The position numbers were made by a program, and so were the translations under genes. Of a stretch of DNA of 64,000 nt, positions 1 to 8,056 are shown piece after piece. The first letter of the stretch is position 1. The number at the start of each line of letters is the position of its first letter. Source of the DNA: Vibrio hannami (GTDB taxonomy: Bacteria > Pseudomonadota > Gammaproteobacteria > Enterobacterales > Vibrionaceae). The notes under the pieces are model-generated. The model ran no database searches. It saw nothing but the letters and a program-made list of their open reading frames with translations, and was not told the origin of the DNA. The stretch is from positions 1,736,001 to 1,800,000 of the forward strand of contig NZ_JARQZP010000007.1 in the NCBI RefSeq assembly GCF_029589055.1. The letters are read 5' to 3'.

Positions 1-509
1 TTCACCTGGCTAGCAGGAACATCACTTACTTTAATCGGCCCAATATTAGGAATAAATATATTGCCCTGGTTATCAACGGTGGTGATATCCGAGTAATTCA
101 CCGCGCCCCATAACCAAATGTTTATCTTATCACCGGGCGCAATCAGGTAGTTGTCGTTTAAACCATCTGTCCGTTCAGTTTCATAGCCACCAGCAAATAG
201 ATTTGCACCGTAAGGTGGTGGTAATTCCTCGCCAGACGTCGGGAGCAGTTGCCTGACATCGACTTCACCTGGTAACAAAGTGTTATTGCGGTTTTCTTGA
301 GTGTAACTTCCCGTTTCAAGGGATTGATTCGGTATCATTCCCATATTTGCAGCTTGCTGTATTTGAGCAGGAGTAGCATTAGCCGGGATCTGCTGCTCAT
401 TTAAAGATAGTGCAGCATTCGAAGTCTGAATAAACAACAACGAAGCTGTGATAACTGTTGCAACCGAGAAAATAGAGGTGAACGAGCTGTTCTTAATTTT
501 GTTCGACAT
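1..509 (-). CDS. Polysaccharide export protein, Poly_export/SLBB family (partial, N-terminal ~169 residues)
   Basis: This should be the outer-membrane or periplasmic export channel component for a capsule or O-antigen-like polysaccharide. The reverse-strand frame opens at an ATG, has a basic N-terminus, a hydrophobic stretch and an Ala-rich signal-peptidase I type end (near residue 33) with no lipobox cysteine. The recognisable motif YLIAPGDKINIWLWG marks the start of the Poly_export domain; the gene then leaves the window. The missing lipobox and the long linker before the domain suggest the large OtnA/WbfF type of Vibrio rather than a short Wza lipoprotein, which is inference. It follows the lipoprotein gene by only 5 bases, so the two are one operon behind the ops element. 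Confidence 0.85.
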   Translation of the reverse strand, partial: MSNKIKNSSFTSIFSVATVITASLLFIQTSNAALSLNEQQIPANATPAQIQQAANMGMIPNQSLETGSYTQENRNNTLLPGEVDVRQLLPTSGEELPPPYGANLFAGGYETERTDGLNDNYLIAPGDKINIWLWGAVNYSDITTVDNQGNIFIPNIGPIKVSDVPASQV

Positions 510-514
510 AATGA

Positions 515-910
515 TTACAACTCAACTTCTTGTGGGTCTTGAAGGATATTTCTGGTTAGGTACCACGCTTTTATCGATTTGCCTCTGTTGTCTTTGTGGA
601 TCTGAGCACAGGTGATTCGTGTTCTGGTCGTGAGTTCATGTGAAATATAAAGAGGCCGGCACTCTAATCCCATAGCTGATGTATATTTAGAGCCTATTTT
701 TATTTGGTATTGCTCGTGGGAAAGAGTTTGGGAGGAGTCATCATCAAGAAGGGGCCAGTAATTTTGAGGCAACAAATCTGCACCATCAAAATTATTTTGT
801 TCCGTGACTAAAGGCAGGCTGGCCTCAACAATACGTGGAGCGCTTGAACAAGCAGTTACTGACGTTAAAAGAATAGAAACAAAAAGCAGTTTAAGTCCGT
901 TTATTGACAC
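515..910 (-). CDS. Small lipoprotein of the polysaccharide export operon
   Basis: A 131-residue protein beginning at GTG, with a type II signal peptide ending in a lipobox (VTAC, Cys21), so it is probably anchored in the outer membrane facing the periplasm. The mature part has three further cysteines (near residues 83, 100 and none conserved elsewhere that I can name), no transmembrane segment and no domain I recognise. It is the first gene after the ops/JUMPstart element and sits 5 bases upstream of the Poly_export gene, so it is likely an accessory protein for assembly or export of the same polysaccharide (it occupies the position of WbfE-type genes in Vibrio clusters, from memory). No strong Shine-Dalgarno precedes the GTG; the start is tentative. 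Confidence 0.7.
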   Translation of the reverse strand: MSINGLKLLFVSILLTSVTACSSAPRIVEASLPLVTEQNNFDGADLLPQNYWPLLDDDSSQTLSHEQYQIKIGSKYTSAMGLECRPLYISHELTTRTRITCAQIHKDNRGKSIKAWYLTRNILQDPQEVEL

Positions 911-1449
911 AATTATAACCGTATAAACTTACTGTACTAAGTAAGATAAAAAAGCCGAGACAGATGATATGAGCTAATTAAGCAATTTCATCCATCGTAA
1001 CACGCTACCGCCCTTAAGTTTTCACATCCCTTACAAGCGATAAATTATAAATTAATAGCCACCAATTCATTGCATGCTTTGGTGTCAATCAGTTTAGTTG
1101 CACTGATGTGACACAAGCCTAGCTATAGCTAAGAATTACTTCATTTGTGCTCATGCTGTTGATGTGTAAGTTGTTACAATATAAATAAAACCCAACCATG
1201 AATTTACTGTAACGATCTAATTTTTATATATAAATTCAGATCACAACTTGCACCAGCAATAGCGGGGATTAATTTAACACGCTACTGGTCGGTCAGCAAG
1301 GGCGTGATAAGTCGAATGGTTACATATGAATCTAGCTAACTAAATAATTAATAATAAAAATTACTTTATCTTTTAATAAATCGTTTGTTATATTTTATGA
1401 GCTAGTATTTATACTGGTATAAACATCGATGTTTAATAAGGAAATAACT
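911..1449. other. Divergent intergenic region between two polysaccharide operons
   Basis: About 540 bases with no credible gene. It is A/T-rich near 1,190-1,430 and must hold the promoters of the leftward export operon and of the rightward gfcABCD-like operon. The clearest element is the ops sequence on the reverse strand. A second, weaker sequence sharing the 10-base core AACACGCTAC lies at 1276-1290. Just before the rightward gene there is a TTGTTA/TATACT pair with a long 19-base spacer (1385-1415), which is only a weak promoter candidate. Confidence 0.6.
1001..1012 (-). promoter_or_regulatory. ops element (JUMPstart core), RfaH recruitment site
   Basis: The reverse strand reads GGCGGTAGCGTG, an exact match to the ops consensus at which RNA polymerase pauses and loads the NusG paralogue RfaH. 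It lies about 90 bases upstream of the first gene of the leftward polysaccharide export operon and points toward it, which is the required geometry. RfaH loading normally suppresses Rho-dependent termination in long capsule, LPS or O-antigen operons. A convincing rfaH gene is present elsewhere in this window. Confidence 0.9.
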
Positions 1450-1791
1450 ATGAAAAAGAGTTTAACCGCTCTAGTTCTAGCTTTGTTTGCAGGCTCAGCA
1501 ATGGCAGCAGTCGAAGAAACAACGGCAGGTTCAGCAGGCTCAGGTGGTACAGCAGGTAGCACAACTGCAACTAGCACAGCGGCAGGTGGTAGCACTGGTG
1601 GTGCTGCTGCAGGTGGCGGTGCTGCTGCAGGTGGCGGTGCTGCTGCAGGTGGTACCGCAGCGGCTGCAGGTGTGGCTACTGGTGTAGCAGCCTCTACGGT
1701 TGTTGCTGGTGTTGTTGTAGCTGGTGCTGTTGTAGCTGTTGCAGCTGATAGTAACGACGGTACTACTGGTACTACTGGTACTACAAACTAA
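1450..1791 (+). CDS. gfcA: GfcA/YjbE-like small Ala/Gly/Thr-rich exported protein
   Basis: A 113-residue secreted protein: signal peptide (MKKS..., cleavage after SAMA), then a very low-complexity Thr/Ser/Gly/Ala region, a hydrophobic Val/Ala-rich segment (about residues 75-97) that could span or associate with a membrane, and a short Thr-Gly tail. Composition and its place directly before gfcBCD homologues match GfcA/YjbE, whose exact biochemical role is unknown. The ATG is chosen over an in-frame ATG 21 bases upstream because AAGGAA sits 7 bases before it and it starts the signal peptide. The DNA has an 18-bp unit repeated nearly three times (1603-1653). A terminator follows, so it may be made at a higher level than the next genes. 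Confidence 0.7.
   Translation: MKKSLTALVLALFAGSAMAAVEETTAGSAGSGGTAGSTTATSTAAGGSTGGAAAGGGAAAGGGAAAGGTAAAAGVATGVAASTVVAGVVVAGAVVAVAADSNDGTTGTTGTTN
1603..1653 (+). repeat. 18-bp tandem repeat inside gfcA-like gene
   Basis: The unit GCTGCTGCAGGTGGCGGT occurs twice in full and once in part, coding Ala-Ala-Ala-Gly-Gly-Gly. The unit is a multiple of three, so copy-number changes would alter length without breaking the frame. Confidence 0.85.
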
Positions 1792-1807
1792 GTTAGTAAC
1801 TATCAAT

Positions 1808-1840
1808 AAAAACCATCGACATCCGTCGGTGGTTTTTTTT
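1808..1840 (+). terminator. Rho-independent terminator after gfcA-like gene
   Basis: An inverted repeat (AAACCATCGAC pairing with GTCGGTGGTTT, one G-U pair) is followed by eight T residues. It separates the small gfcA-like gene from gfcB, so expression of gfcBCD would depend on read-through or a second promoter. Confidence 0.85.
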
Positions 1841-1883
1841 AACAGCCGAGACAAAATCTCTAGCAGTGAAGCAAGATCACAAA

Positions 1884-2570
1884 ATGAATTTAATTCAAAT
1901 TATCAGGAACATCACTACAGCAGCATTGTGTTTATCAGCGATAGCCTGTACTCAAAAATATCAAGACGTAAACGCCACTATAAAAGAAGCCGTATTCGGT
2001 TTTGAAGATGCCAATAAATCGAAAGAGGAAATACTATCCATACCTTACGCTAGCAGTAATGTAGTTATTGGTGATGGCGCAGAAATTTTTGTGGTGCTTG
2101 CGTTAGCAGAACCTTCGCCGTTAAATCAAACTCAACTAAAGTGGGTTACACAAGATTACGGGATGCTAGTAACGGAAAATGGTCGTCTGGTTAAAACTCT
2201 AAAACTACCCGGCGATAATCTGGCTGAAATAACCCCAAAAGATAATAATGCCGACCCATTAGCCATGCCGGGAGCAAAACCAGGACAGTACAATTGGGAA
2301 GCAAACTATGCCTGGCAGCCAAATTTTCGCTATGGATTCTCAGCAAACGTTAGTTGGCAGTTTGTATCAGAACAGGACATTTCATCCACCGCCTGGAATA
2401 AAGAAACTAATTACTATCAGGAGCACGTCCTGCTTCCCGAACTAGATCGCAAATTTACAAACCATTTTTGGCTGGACAAAGAAACGCATCAAGTCGTTCA
2501 CTCAATTCAACACATCGGCCCTGGAATGGAAAAAATCACCATAACCGTTCTCAAACCTTTTAATGGATGA
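1884..2570 (+). CDS. gfcB: GfcB/YjbF-family lipoprotein
   Basis: A 228-residue lipoprotein with signal peptide and lipobox (LSAIAC, Cys22). The family (YjbF/GfcB) belongs to operons for group 4 capsule or other exopolysaccharide secretion and is thought to act at the outer membrane. The C-terminal half contains the family-like stretch in which a Trp-rich segment leads to a His-rich 'DKETHQVVHSIQHIGPG' region. The ATG is preferred to an in-frame GTG 18 bases upstream because it starts a normal signal peptide; neither has a strong ribosome site. Its end overlaps the next gene by 8 bases, showing translational coupling with gfcC and gfcD. Confidence 0.8.
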   Translation: MNLIQIIRNITTAALCLSAIACTQKYQDVNATIKEAVFGFEDANKSKEEILSIPYASSNVVIGDGAEIFVVLALAEPSPLNQTQLKWVTQDYGMLVTENGRLVKTLKLPGDNLAEITPKDNNADPLAMPGAKPGQYNWEANYAWQPNFRYGFSANVSWQFVSEQDISSTAWNKETNYYQEHVLLPELDRKFTNHFWLDKETHQVVHSIQHIGPGMEKITITVLKPFNG

Positions 2571-3345
2571 TATGCAAATGAGATTCAAGTTTAAGTCCAT
2601 ATTGGTATTAATCTCACTACTGCCATTCATGGGAAATGCAACTTCACTAGAGGTAAATCTACCTAATTCGTCTTTAAAACTGAGCTATGAACAACCTGTT
2701 CGACTAAGCCAGGTTCTAACAGACTCAAATTTGGTTGTGTTAAAGCAAGGAAAGGTAACTCCCTATTGGTTAGGCGCTCAACTATTTGAACCATCACAAA
2801 ACGAAGAGATCAAGCGACTAAAGACAATCGTTCTCGAGAAATTAGAGTATTTGGCAAAATACTATCCTGAATCCACTTTTAAAGCTGATTTACTCACCTC
2901 TTTGCTTAAAAAAGCAAACTTTGGCTACCGTCACTTTATTTCGCTAGATAACGACCTGGTTAGATTGGAGCCAGAGCTTGACCCAATTCTGTCAGGAAAA
3001 TATAGGTTAGTTATTCCGAACCGAGAAAACGATGTACTTCTTGTTGGAACAATACAGCCGTTGGCAAGTGAGCCTTTAAATCCTGAACTTAAACCTGCAG
3101 ACTATTTCATCGATCACTCGCTACCAAAAAACAGCGATACCGAGCAGCTATTCGTTATTCAGCCAGATGGAAGCATAACAAGTTATGCGCAGGAGTATTG
3201 GCGTCCAGGTAGTATTTACCTTGCACCAGGAAGTATTTTATATACTGGATTCAAATCGCTTCCGAGTGAGCATGCTAATTTAAACCAACAAGTTGCAAAG
3301 TTATTAAGCTATATGGAATACCCTGAAAAAGGAAGTTTTCAATAA
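2563..3345 (+). CDS. gfcC: GfcC/YjbG-family periplasmic capsule protein
   Basis: About 260 residues with an N-terminal signal peptide ending near GNA, so periplasmic. The family fold contains SLBB-like ubiquitin-type domains, and the region with 'VRLSQVLTDSNLV' is typical of such a ligand-binding domain. It is expected to assist polysaccharide export with GfcB and GfcD. Three in-frame ATGs lie within the first 16 bases (2563, 2572, 2578); the last is closest to the signal peptide, so the start is uncertain by five residues. The stop codon overlaps the next start (TAATG), implying translational coupling. Confidence 0.8.
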   Translation: MDDMQMRFKFKSILVLISLLPFMGNATSLEVNLPNSSLKLSYEQPVRLSQVLTDSNLVVLKQGKVTPYWLGAQLFEPSQNEEIKRLKTIVLEKLEYLAKYYPESTFKADLLTSLLKKANFGYRHFISLDNDLVRLEPELDPILSGKYRLVIPNRENDVLLVGTIQPLASEPLNPELKPADYFIDHSLPKNSDTEQLFVIQPDGSITSYAQEYWRPGSIYLAPGSILYTGFKSLPSEHANLNQQVAKLLSYMEYPEKGSFQ

Positions 3346-5573
3346 TGAGTATAAAGACTTCCACTATCGCAAAATCAGTTAAGTTACTTTCTATCGGGGT
3401 TGCAATCAGCCCTTCATTGGCTATAGCTCAATCTTTTGAGTCACCGACACTAAAAACCTCGCAAACTGACTTCGGTGGTGTAGGCCTCATGCAGGTACCC
3501 TCTGGACGGGTTGCGCCTGAAGGTGAGTTTAGTTTTGGGGCTACATTCAATGATAACTATCACCACGCAACGGTCTCTCTCCAATTAATGCCCTGGTTCG
3601 AAACAACCATCAGATATACTCAGGCTCCTGATCTGCTCTATAGTCAGGATTCTGATTTCAGTGGCGACACAAAATATACGGATAAGGGCATCGACTTTAA
3701 GGTTAGGCTTTGGGAAGAGAGCTACTGGTTACCAGAAACTTCTGTCGGTGTTCGTGACTTCGGCGGTACAGGCTTATTCGATGGCGAGTTTGTCGCTGCT
3801 ACAAAACGCTTTGGTAACATCGACTTTACGCTAGGCATGGGCTGGGGATACTTAGGCCAAAGAGGAACAGTTACAAACCCATTTTGTAAGGTACGAGACG
3901 AGTTTTGTGTTCGGGATAACAGCTTTAAAGGAAATGGAGGATCCGTTGATTACGCCAGATGGTTTAAAGGACCTGCAGCTATCTTTGGCGGAATAGAGTA
4001 TCAGACTCCTTATCAACCCTTGGTTCTTAAGGTTGAATACGAAGGAAACGACTATTCGGAAGATTTTCCTGTTCAGCAAGCCGATGTTGATATGACCCAA
4101 CATACCCCCTGGAACTTCGGTATTGTGTACAGACCTTCGGATTGGGCAGACATTAGAGTGAGCTATCAAAGAGGCGACACGCTAACTCTGGGAGTAACTG
4201 CCAAAACCAACTTTAATACAATGAGTTCGGTTTGGCGCGATACACCTAAGCCTGACTATAAACCTAAGTCAAACTCCTCTCCGAATTGGGAGAAAGTAGC
4301 ACAGCAGCTTGAATCGAATGCAGGTTATAAGCAAAACAAGGTTATTGTCTCTGAAAATGAGATCACTGTTGTTGGTGAGCAAACCAAATATAGGGATCTC
4401 GATTTAGCCCATGAACGTGGAGCGCTGATACTATCCCAAAACAGAGCTGATACTGTTGACACCTACACCTTTGTCGAAAGTAACTACGATTTAAAGCTTA
4501 AAGAAACCAAATATGATGCTGACGCTTTTGACGAGGTAGCAAACAATGGCTATATCGGCGCTTCACTGGATGACGCCAGAATTAGCGCCCCCGATGCCTC
4601 AAGTTCGGATAACGGAAAGCAAGTCGGAAATACATACGATAGATTTGATTACGGCTTCTCTCCAAGCCTATCCCAGAGTTTTGGTGGCCCAGAGAGCTTC
4701 TATCTTTATGCAATAGGTGTAAACACAAGTGCGAGTTATCGCTTAACGAATAACCTAGAGTTATCGGGCGCTCTTTATTTTAATCTCGCGGATAACTACG
4801 ATAAGTTTAACTATATCGAAGACTCACCTCACATCAACAACTTTTCAACACCACGAGTAAGAACACTATTCAGGCACTACGTTCACGACAACCCTGTGCG
4901 TATGAGTAATCTGCAATTAACCTGGTTCGAGCAGCTAAGCGATAGCATCTACATACAAGGCTATGGCGGTTATCTTGAAAGTATGTTCGCCGGTGTCGGT
5001 GGTGAAATCCTTTATCGTCCTGAAGGCTCAAACTGGGCGGTAAGTGCCGATGCAAACCTGATATCTCAACGCGACCCAGACAACTGGTTCTCCATCTATA
5101 ACGAAGACTATTTTGAGTATGATGGTGGATGTCCGAATGGCGTTCCGACACCAAGTTGCGCCGCTTATGTCTTGAGCAGAGGCGAAACCGGCTTTGTTAG
5201 TGTTTACTACATGCCTCAATTTGAACTTCTTAGAAACACTCGTTTCAAAGTTAGCCTGGGTAAATTCCTTGGCCAAGACGTAGGTGGCAGGTTCGACTTT
5301 TCTAAACAGTTTGATTCGGGTGTGATTACTGGCGCATATGCGAGTATAACTAATCTGTCTGCTGACGAGTTTGGTGAAGGCAGCTTCACCAAAGGATTTT
5401 ATATATCATTACCATTGGACATGTTGACGATAAAACCTAGCCGCTCCAGAGCGGAGTTTAACTGGCAACCAATAACCCGTGATGGTGGCCAGATTCTAAA
5501 CAGAAAGTACGAGTTATTTGACGTAACCGATAGCCGCTCCCCTTGGTTTACAAGACCCGTAACGATCAATTAG
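3345..5573 (+). CDS. gfcD: GfcD/YjbH-family outer-membrane beta-barrel protein
   Basis: A 742-residue protein with a signal peptide (cleaved near SLAIAQS) and a repeated pattern of short amphipathic strands rich in Tyr, Trp, Phe and Gly, as expected for a beta-barrel. Family members (about 700 residues) are predicted outer-membrane porin-like proteins for exopolysaccharide secretion. The motif 'FGGVGLMQVPSGR' shortly after the signal peptide is characteristic. It is the last gene of the gfcABCD-type operon, coupled to gfcC by a one-base overlap of stop and start, and followed by a strong hairpin. Biochemical function in Vibrio is inferred from family and context. Confidence 0.85.
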   Translation: MSIKTSTIAKSVKLLSIGVAISPSLAIAQSFESPTLKTSQTDFGGVGLMQVPSGRVAPEGEFSFGATFNDNYHHATVSLQLMPWFETTIRYTQAPDLLYSQDSDFSGDTKYTDKGIDFKVRLWEESYWLPETSVGVRDFGGTGLFDGEFVAATKRFGNIDFTLGMGWGYLGQRGTVTNPFCKVRDEFCVRDNSFKGNGGSVDYARWFKGPAAIFGGIEYQTPYQPLVLKVEYEGNDYSEDFPVQQADVDMTQHTPWNFGIVYRPSDWADIRVSYQRGDTLTLGVTAKTNFNTMSSVWRDTPKPDYKPKSNSSPNWEKVAQQLESNAGYKQNKVIVSENEITVVGEQTKYRDLDLAHERGALILSQNRADTVDTYTFVESNYDLKLKETKYDADAFDEVANNGYIGASLDDARISAPDASSSDNGKQVGNTYDRFDYGFSPSLSQSFGGPESFYLYAIGVNTSASYRLTNNLELSGALYFNLADNYDKFNYIEDSPHINNFSTPRVRTLFRHYVHDNPVRMSNLQLTWFEQLSDSIYIQGYGGYLESMFAGVGGEILYRPEGSNWAVSADANLISQRDPDNWFSIYNEDYFEYDGGCPNGVPTPSCAAYVLSRGETGFVSVYYMPQFELLRNTRFKVSLGKFLGQDVGGRFDFSKQFDSGVITGAYASITNLSADEFGEGSFTKGFYISLPLDMLTIKPSRSRAEFNWQPITRDGGQILNRKYELFDVTDSRSPWFTRPVTIN

Positions 5574-5583
5574 TCATAACCTT

Positions 5584-5618
5584 AAGCGGTAAGCACGTAC
5601 CAACGTCGCTTACCGCTT
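5584..5618 (+). terminator. Terminator after gfcD
   Basis: A perfect 11-bp inverted repeat (AAGCGGTAAGC / GCTTACCGCTT) with a 13-base loop, followed by TAATTTAT. The T-tract is short, so strength is uncertain. Confidence 0.65.
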
Positions 5619-5669
5619 TAATTTATATATAATCTCGCCAGTTATCCCCCTCACGTTGTTAAAGCGCCA

Positions 5670-6689
5670 ATGACAAACACTAAAAAACACATCTATATCG
5701 CCTACACCGGCGGTACTATCGGAATGCAAAAGTCAGAAAATGGGTATGTGCCTGTTGCAGGCTTTATGGAAAGCCAGCTTGCTAACATGCCAGAGTTTCA
5801 TAGGCCAGAGATGCCGGACTACACGATTCATGAATATGACCCATTGATCGACTCTTCTGATATGAGCCCGAAAGACTGGCAGCAAATCGCCGACGATATA
5901 AAAGCGAATTATGACAAGTACGATGGTTTTGTGATCCTACACGGCACAGATACCATGGCCTACACTGCAGCCGCACTATCATTTATGTTTGAAAATCTGG
6001 GTAAGCCGGTAATTGTGACGGGCTCGCAAATCCCTCTTGCGGAACTGCGCTCCGACGGACAAGCAAACCTGTTAAATGCCCTGCATATTGCAGCTAACTA
6101 TCCGATAAACGAAGTGACACTGTTCTTCAACAACCAGTTGATGCGCGGAAATCGCAGTACCAAATCCCATGCAGACGGCTTTAACGCATTTACCTCACCA
6201 AACCTTCCTCCTTTGCTTGAGGCGGGTATTAACATTCAGGTAAACAGTAATGTTGAAGTGGACAAAAAGCCAGATGGCGAGTTCAAGGTTCATGAGATAA
6301 CACCACAACCTATCGGTGTGATCACCATGTATCCTGGAATTTCTCATGAGGTAATACGAAACACACTTCGGCAGCCAGTCAACGCAATGATCCTGCTTAC
6401 TTTCGGTGTCGGTAACGCGCCTCAGAATCCAGAATTACTCGCACACCTAAAAGAAGCTTCAAAAAGGGGCGTTATCGTTGTAAACCTGACTCAATGCCTT
6501 GCGGGTAAGGTTAATATGGGAGGTTATGCAACCGGGTGTGCTCTTGCCGAATCAGGGGTAATCAGTGGATACGATATGACTCACGAGGCTGCACTTGCCA
6601 AGTTGCACTATCTGTTGAGTAAAGACCTTTCTTACACCGAGATTAAAACAGAAATGCAAAAAGTCCTGCGCGGAGAAATGAGTTTATAG
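5670..6689 (+). CDS. ansA: L-asparaginase I (cytoplasmic)
   Basis: Hydrolyses L-asparagine to aspartate and ammonia in the cytoplasm. The protein has 339 residues, the same size as E. coli AnsA, with no signal peptide. The catalytic Thr motif YTGGTIGM is at residues 12-19 and the second active-site motif HGTDTMAYTA is near residue 91; a third family block is 'VTGSQIP...RSDGQ'. It is monocistronic here. The yeaC-msrB-gapA-yeaD block that follows is the E. coli-like neighbourhood, so the polysaccharide operons upstream appear to be the accessory part. Confidence 0.95.
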   Translation: MTNTKKHIYIAYTGGTIGMQKSENGYVPVAGFMESQLANMPEFHRPEMPDYTIHEYDPLIDSSDMSPKDWQQIADDIKANYDKYDGFVILHGTDTMAYTAAALSFMFENLGKPVIVTGSQIPLAELRSDGQANLLNALHIAANYPINEVTLFFNNQLMRGNRSTKSHADGFNAFTSPNLPPLLEAGINIQVNSNVEVDKKPDGEFKVHEITPQPIGVITMYPGISHEVIRNTLRQPVNAMILLTFGVGNAPQNPELLAHLKEASKRGVIVVNLTQCLAGKVNMGGYATGCALAESGVISGYDMTHEAALAKLHYLLSKDLSYTEIKTEMQKVLRGEMSL

Positions 6690-6721
6690 AATGCTTCGTA
6701 GCTTGTTTGCTCCATAAATCT

Positions 6722-6772
6722 AGCTCCCACGCAGTCCATAAGACTAGTTCCCACGCTCCTGCGTGGGAATTC
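6722..6772. repeat. REP-like palindromic element (GTTCCCACGC family)
   Basis: TTCCCACGC-TC-CTGCGTGGGAA forms a strong hairpin, preceded by a half-copy (CTCCCACGC) about 25 bases upstream. The same family occurs between yeaD and rlmA. Such elements are widespread extragenic palindromes in gammaproteobacteria and are often mobilised by RAYT transposases; none is seen in this window. It may also serve as the terminator between convergent ansA and yeaC. Confidence 0.7.
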
Positions 6773-6776
6773 ATAT

Positions 6777-7052
6777 CTAAACCTTATTCCTAGCAATCTC
6801 CGCCTGCTCCGGAGAGAAATCCCTTTTCAATTCAGCTTTCGACTTAAATTTAATTTCTCCACCCTTTTCAACACTCATATGCTCTGCATTGTCGTTATGT
6901 TTGGACTGATACAGCATTACTGCCTGCATGCAATAGTCTCGCTGCTCCTGTGTCAGCTCTGTTCCTTCGGGCCAGCGCCCGGTTTCCACTGCATACTGCA
7001 GTCTTTCATACGCTTCAGGAGTAATTGACGCAATAAGTTGTTCTACTTCCAC
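6777..7052 (-). CDS. yeaC: YeaC family protein (DUF1315)
   Basis: A 91-residue cytoplasmic protein of unknown function. The family block 'EAYERLQYAVETGRWPEGTELT' followed by 'QRDYCMQAVMLYQ' is clearly visible. In E. coli yeaC lies just before msrB; here a lipoprotein gene is inserted between them, and yeaC converges with ansA. No catalytic motif is apparent. Confidence 0.88.
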   Translation of the reverse strand: MEVEQLIASITPEAYERLQYAVETGRWPEGTELTQEQRDYCMQAVMLYQSKHNDNAEHMSVEKGGEIKFKSKAELKRDFSPEQAEIARNKV

Positions 7053-7159
7053 TCTTTCACCTAAATATCGTTCTAATTCTTTTCATGAACGTAACCAGCA
7101 ATTACACTTTATTCAAGATATGGCTAAGAAAATAGAGCCTCCGATCACAAGTGGCAATA

Positions 7160-8005
7160 ATGATAGATATAAAGCTTACAACTTTGATTGCGTCAACCCT
7201 ACTATTATCAGGGTGTTTCGAACCAAGACTGAATACAGAACAACTCTGCGAAAAATATCCTGAACTCAACTGTGCCAAACTCAATATGAACGACGGCCAA
7301 TGCCGCGTTGCCAGAACCGATTTAATTTGGCATCGCAAAAAGGTACTTGATGATCCCATCGTCCAAAACAAGGTAAAAGAGTTTCATCTGGTTTCTGAGT
7401 ACCAAAAATGTCTGGACCTGGTGGCTCAAATTGAACCAACCAAAGTTGCGGATAAAAAAGAGCGCCGTTTTAACGCGCTAATGCATACTTATGACGACCA
7501 GAAACGGCTACTTAAAGAGATTGGCAGCTACGACTCACCAACCGCCCTCTATTTTATGTGGACCCAGGGAGATTCCCGCGCAATACGTCGTTTCTTAAAA
7601 TATGAGAATACAAAACAGCTTGATACTCCGGAACTTCAGTATGCACTAGCGACTTATTATATTGTCCGGGACAAAGAGAAAACCGTTAATATATTGCACA
7701 AAGCGCTAAGCTTTGGGCCGACAGATGAAACTCTAATCAACAATGTTGTAGAGTCGCTTGCAAGTGTAAATCAGAGTCTAGAGAGAAACGAACACGCTTA
7801 CATCTGGGTGATGGTTGCGAAAGAGCTTGATTTACCCGTTGCTCCCGACAGGAACCTGAACGTACTGTACAATTTTGATAAGCAGAAACGCGAACGCCTG
7901 CAGGATATTTCAGAATCCGTTCTGGAGTCTATAGAAAAGAAAAAATTCAGAAGCTCTATGATTCCATCATTACAATCTTTACAATCTTTACAATCTTTAC
8001 AATAA
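7160..8005 (+). CDS. DUF2989-type lipoprotein with helical repeats
   Basis: About 281 residues, starting with a type II signal peptide (lipobox LLSGC, Cys18). The mature protein is largely alpha-helical and charged, with a TPR-like stretch around residues 150-200 (the 'YALATYYIVRDKEKTVNILHKALSFG' type pattern), consistent with the Vibrio DUF2989 family of unknown function; I recognise the family from memory only. I chose the ATG because it starts the signal peptide; an in-frame GTG lies 9 bases upstream. The last 12 residues are four Ser-Leu-Gln triplets encoded by a 9-bp tandem repeat that runs straight into the stop codon. Confidence 0.75.
   Translation: MIDIKLTTLIASTLLLSGCFEPRLNTEQLCEKYPELNCAKLNMNDGQCRVARTDLIWHRKKVLDDPIVQNKVKEFHLVSEYQKCLDLVAQIEPTKVADKKERRFNALMHTYDDQKRLLKEIGSYDSPTALYFMWTQGDSRAIRRFLKYENTKQLDTPELQYALATYYIVRDKEKTVNILHKALSFGPTDETLINNVVESLASVNQSLERNEHAYIWVMVAKELDLPVAPDRNLNVLYNFDKQKRERLQDISESVLESIEKKKFRSSMIPSLQSLQSLQSLQ
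7970..8002 (+). repeat. 9-bp tandem repeat at the 3' end of the DUF2989 gene
   Basis: The unit TTACAATCT occurs three times plus a 6-base partial copy, immediately followed by TAA. It encodes repeated Leu-Gln-Ser. Being a multiple of three, slippage would lengthen or shorten the C-terminus without a frameshift. Confidence 0.95.
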
Positions 8006-8031
8006 CGAACCCCATATGTAATCAAAATACA

Positions 8032-8056
8032 AAGAAGGCCAATTATTGGCCTTCTT
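8032..8056. terminator. Bidirectional terminator between DUF2989 gene and msrB
   Basis: AAGAAGGCC / GGCCTTCTT inverted repeat with T5 on the forward side and A-rich sequence on the other, between two convergent genes. It includes the msrB stop codon. Confidence 0.85.

Noticed and set aside
1487..1854. Gln-rich and Cys/Thr/Ser-rich frames overlapping the gfcA-like gene
   Set aside because: Alternative frames of the same low-complexity DNA; only the MKKS frame has a signal peptide and a ribosome site.
7102..7371. Reverse-strand frame over the 5' end of the DUF2989 gene
   Set aside because: Lies wholly opposite a lipoprotein gene with a clear lipobox; no ribosome site or family match.
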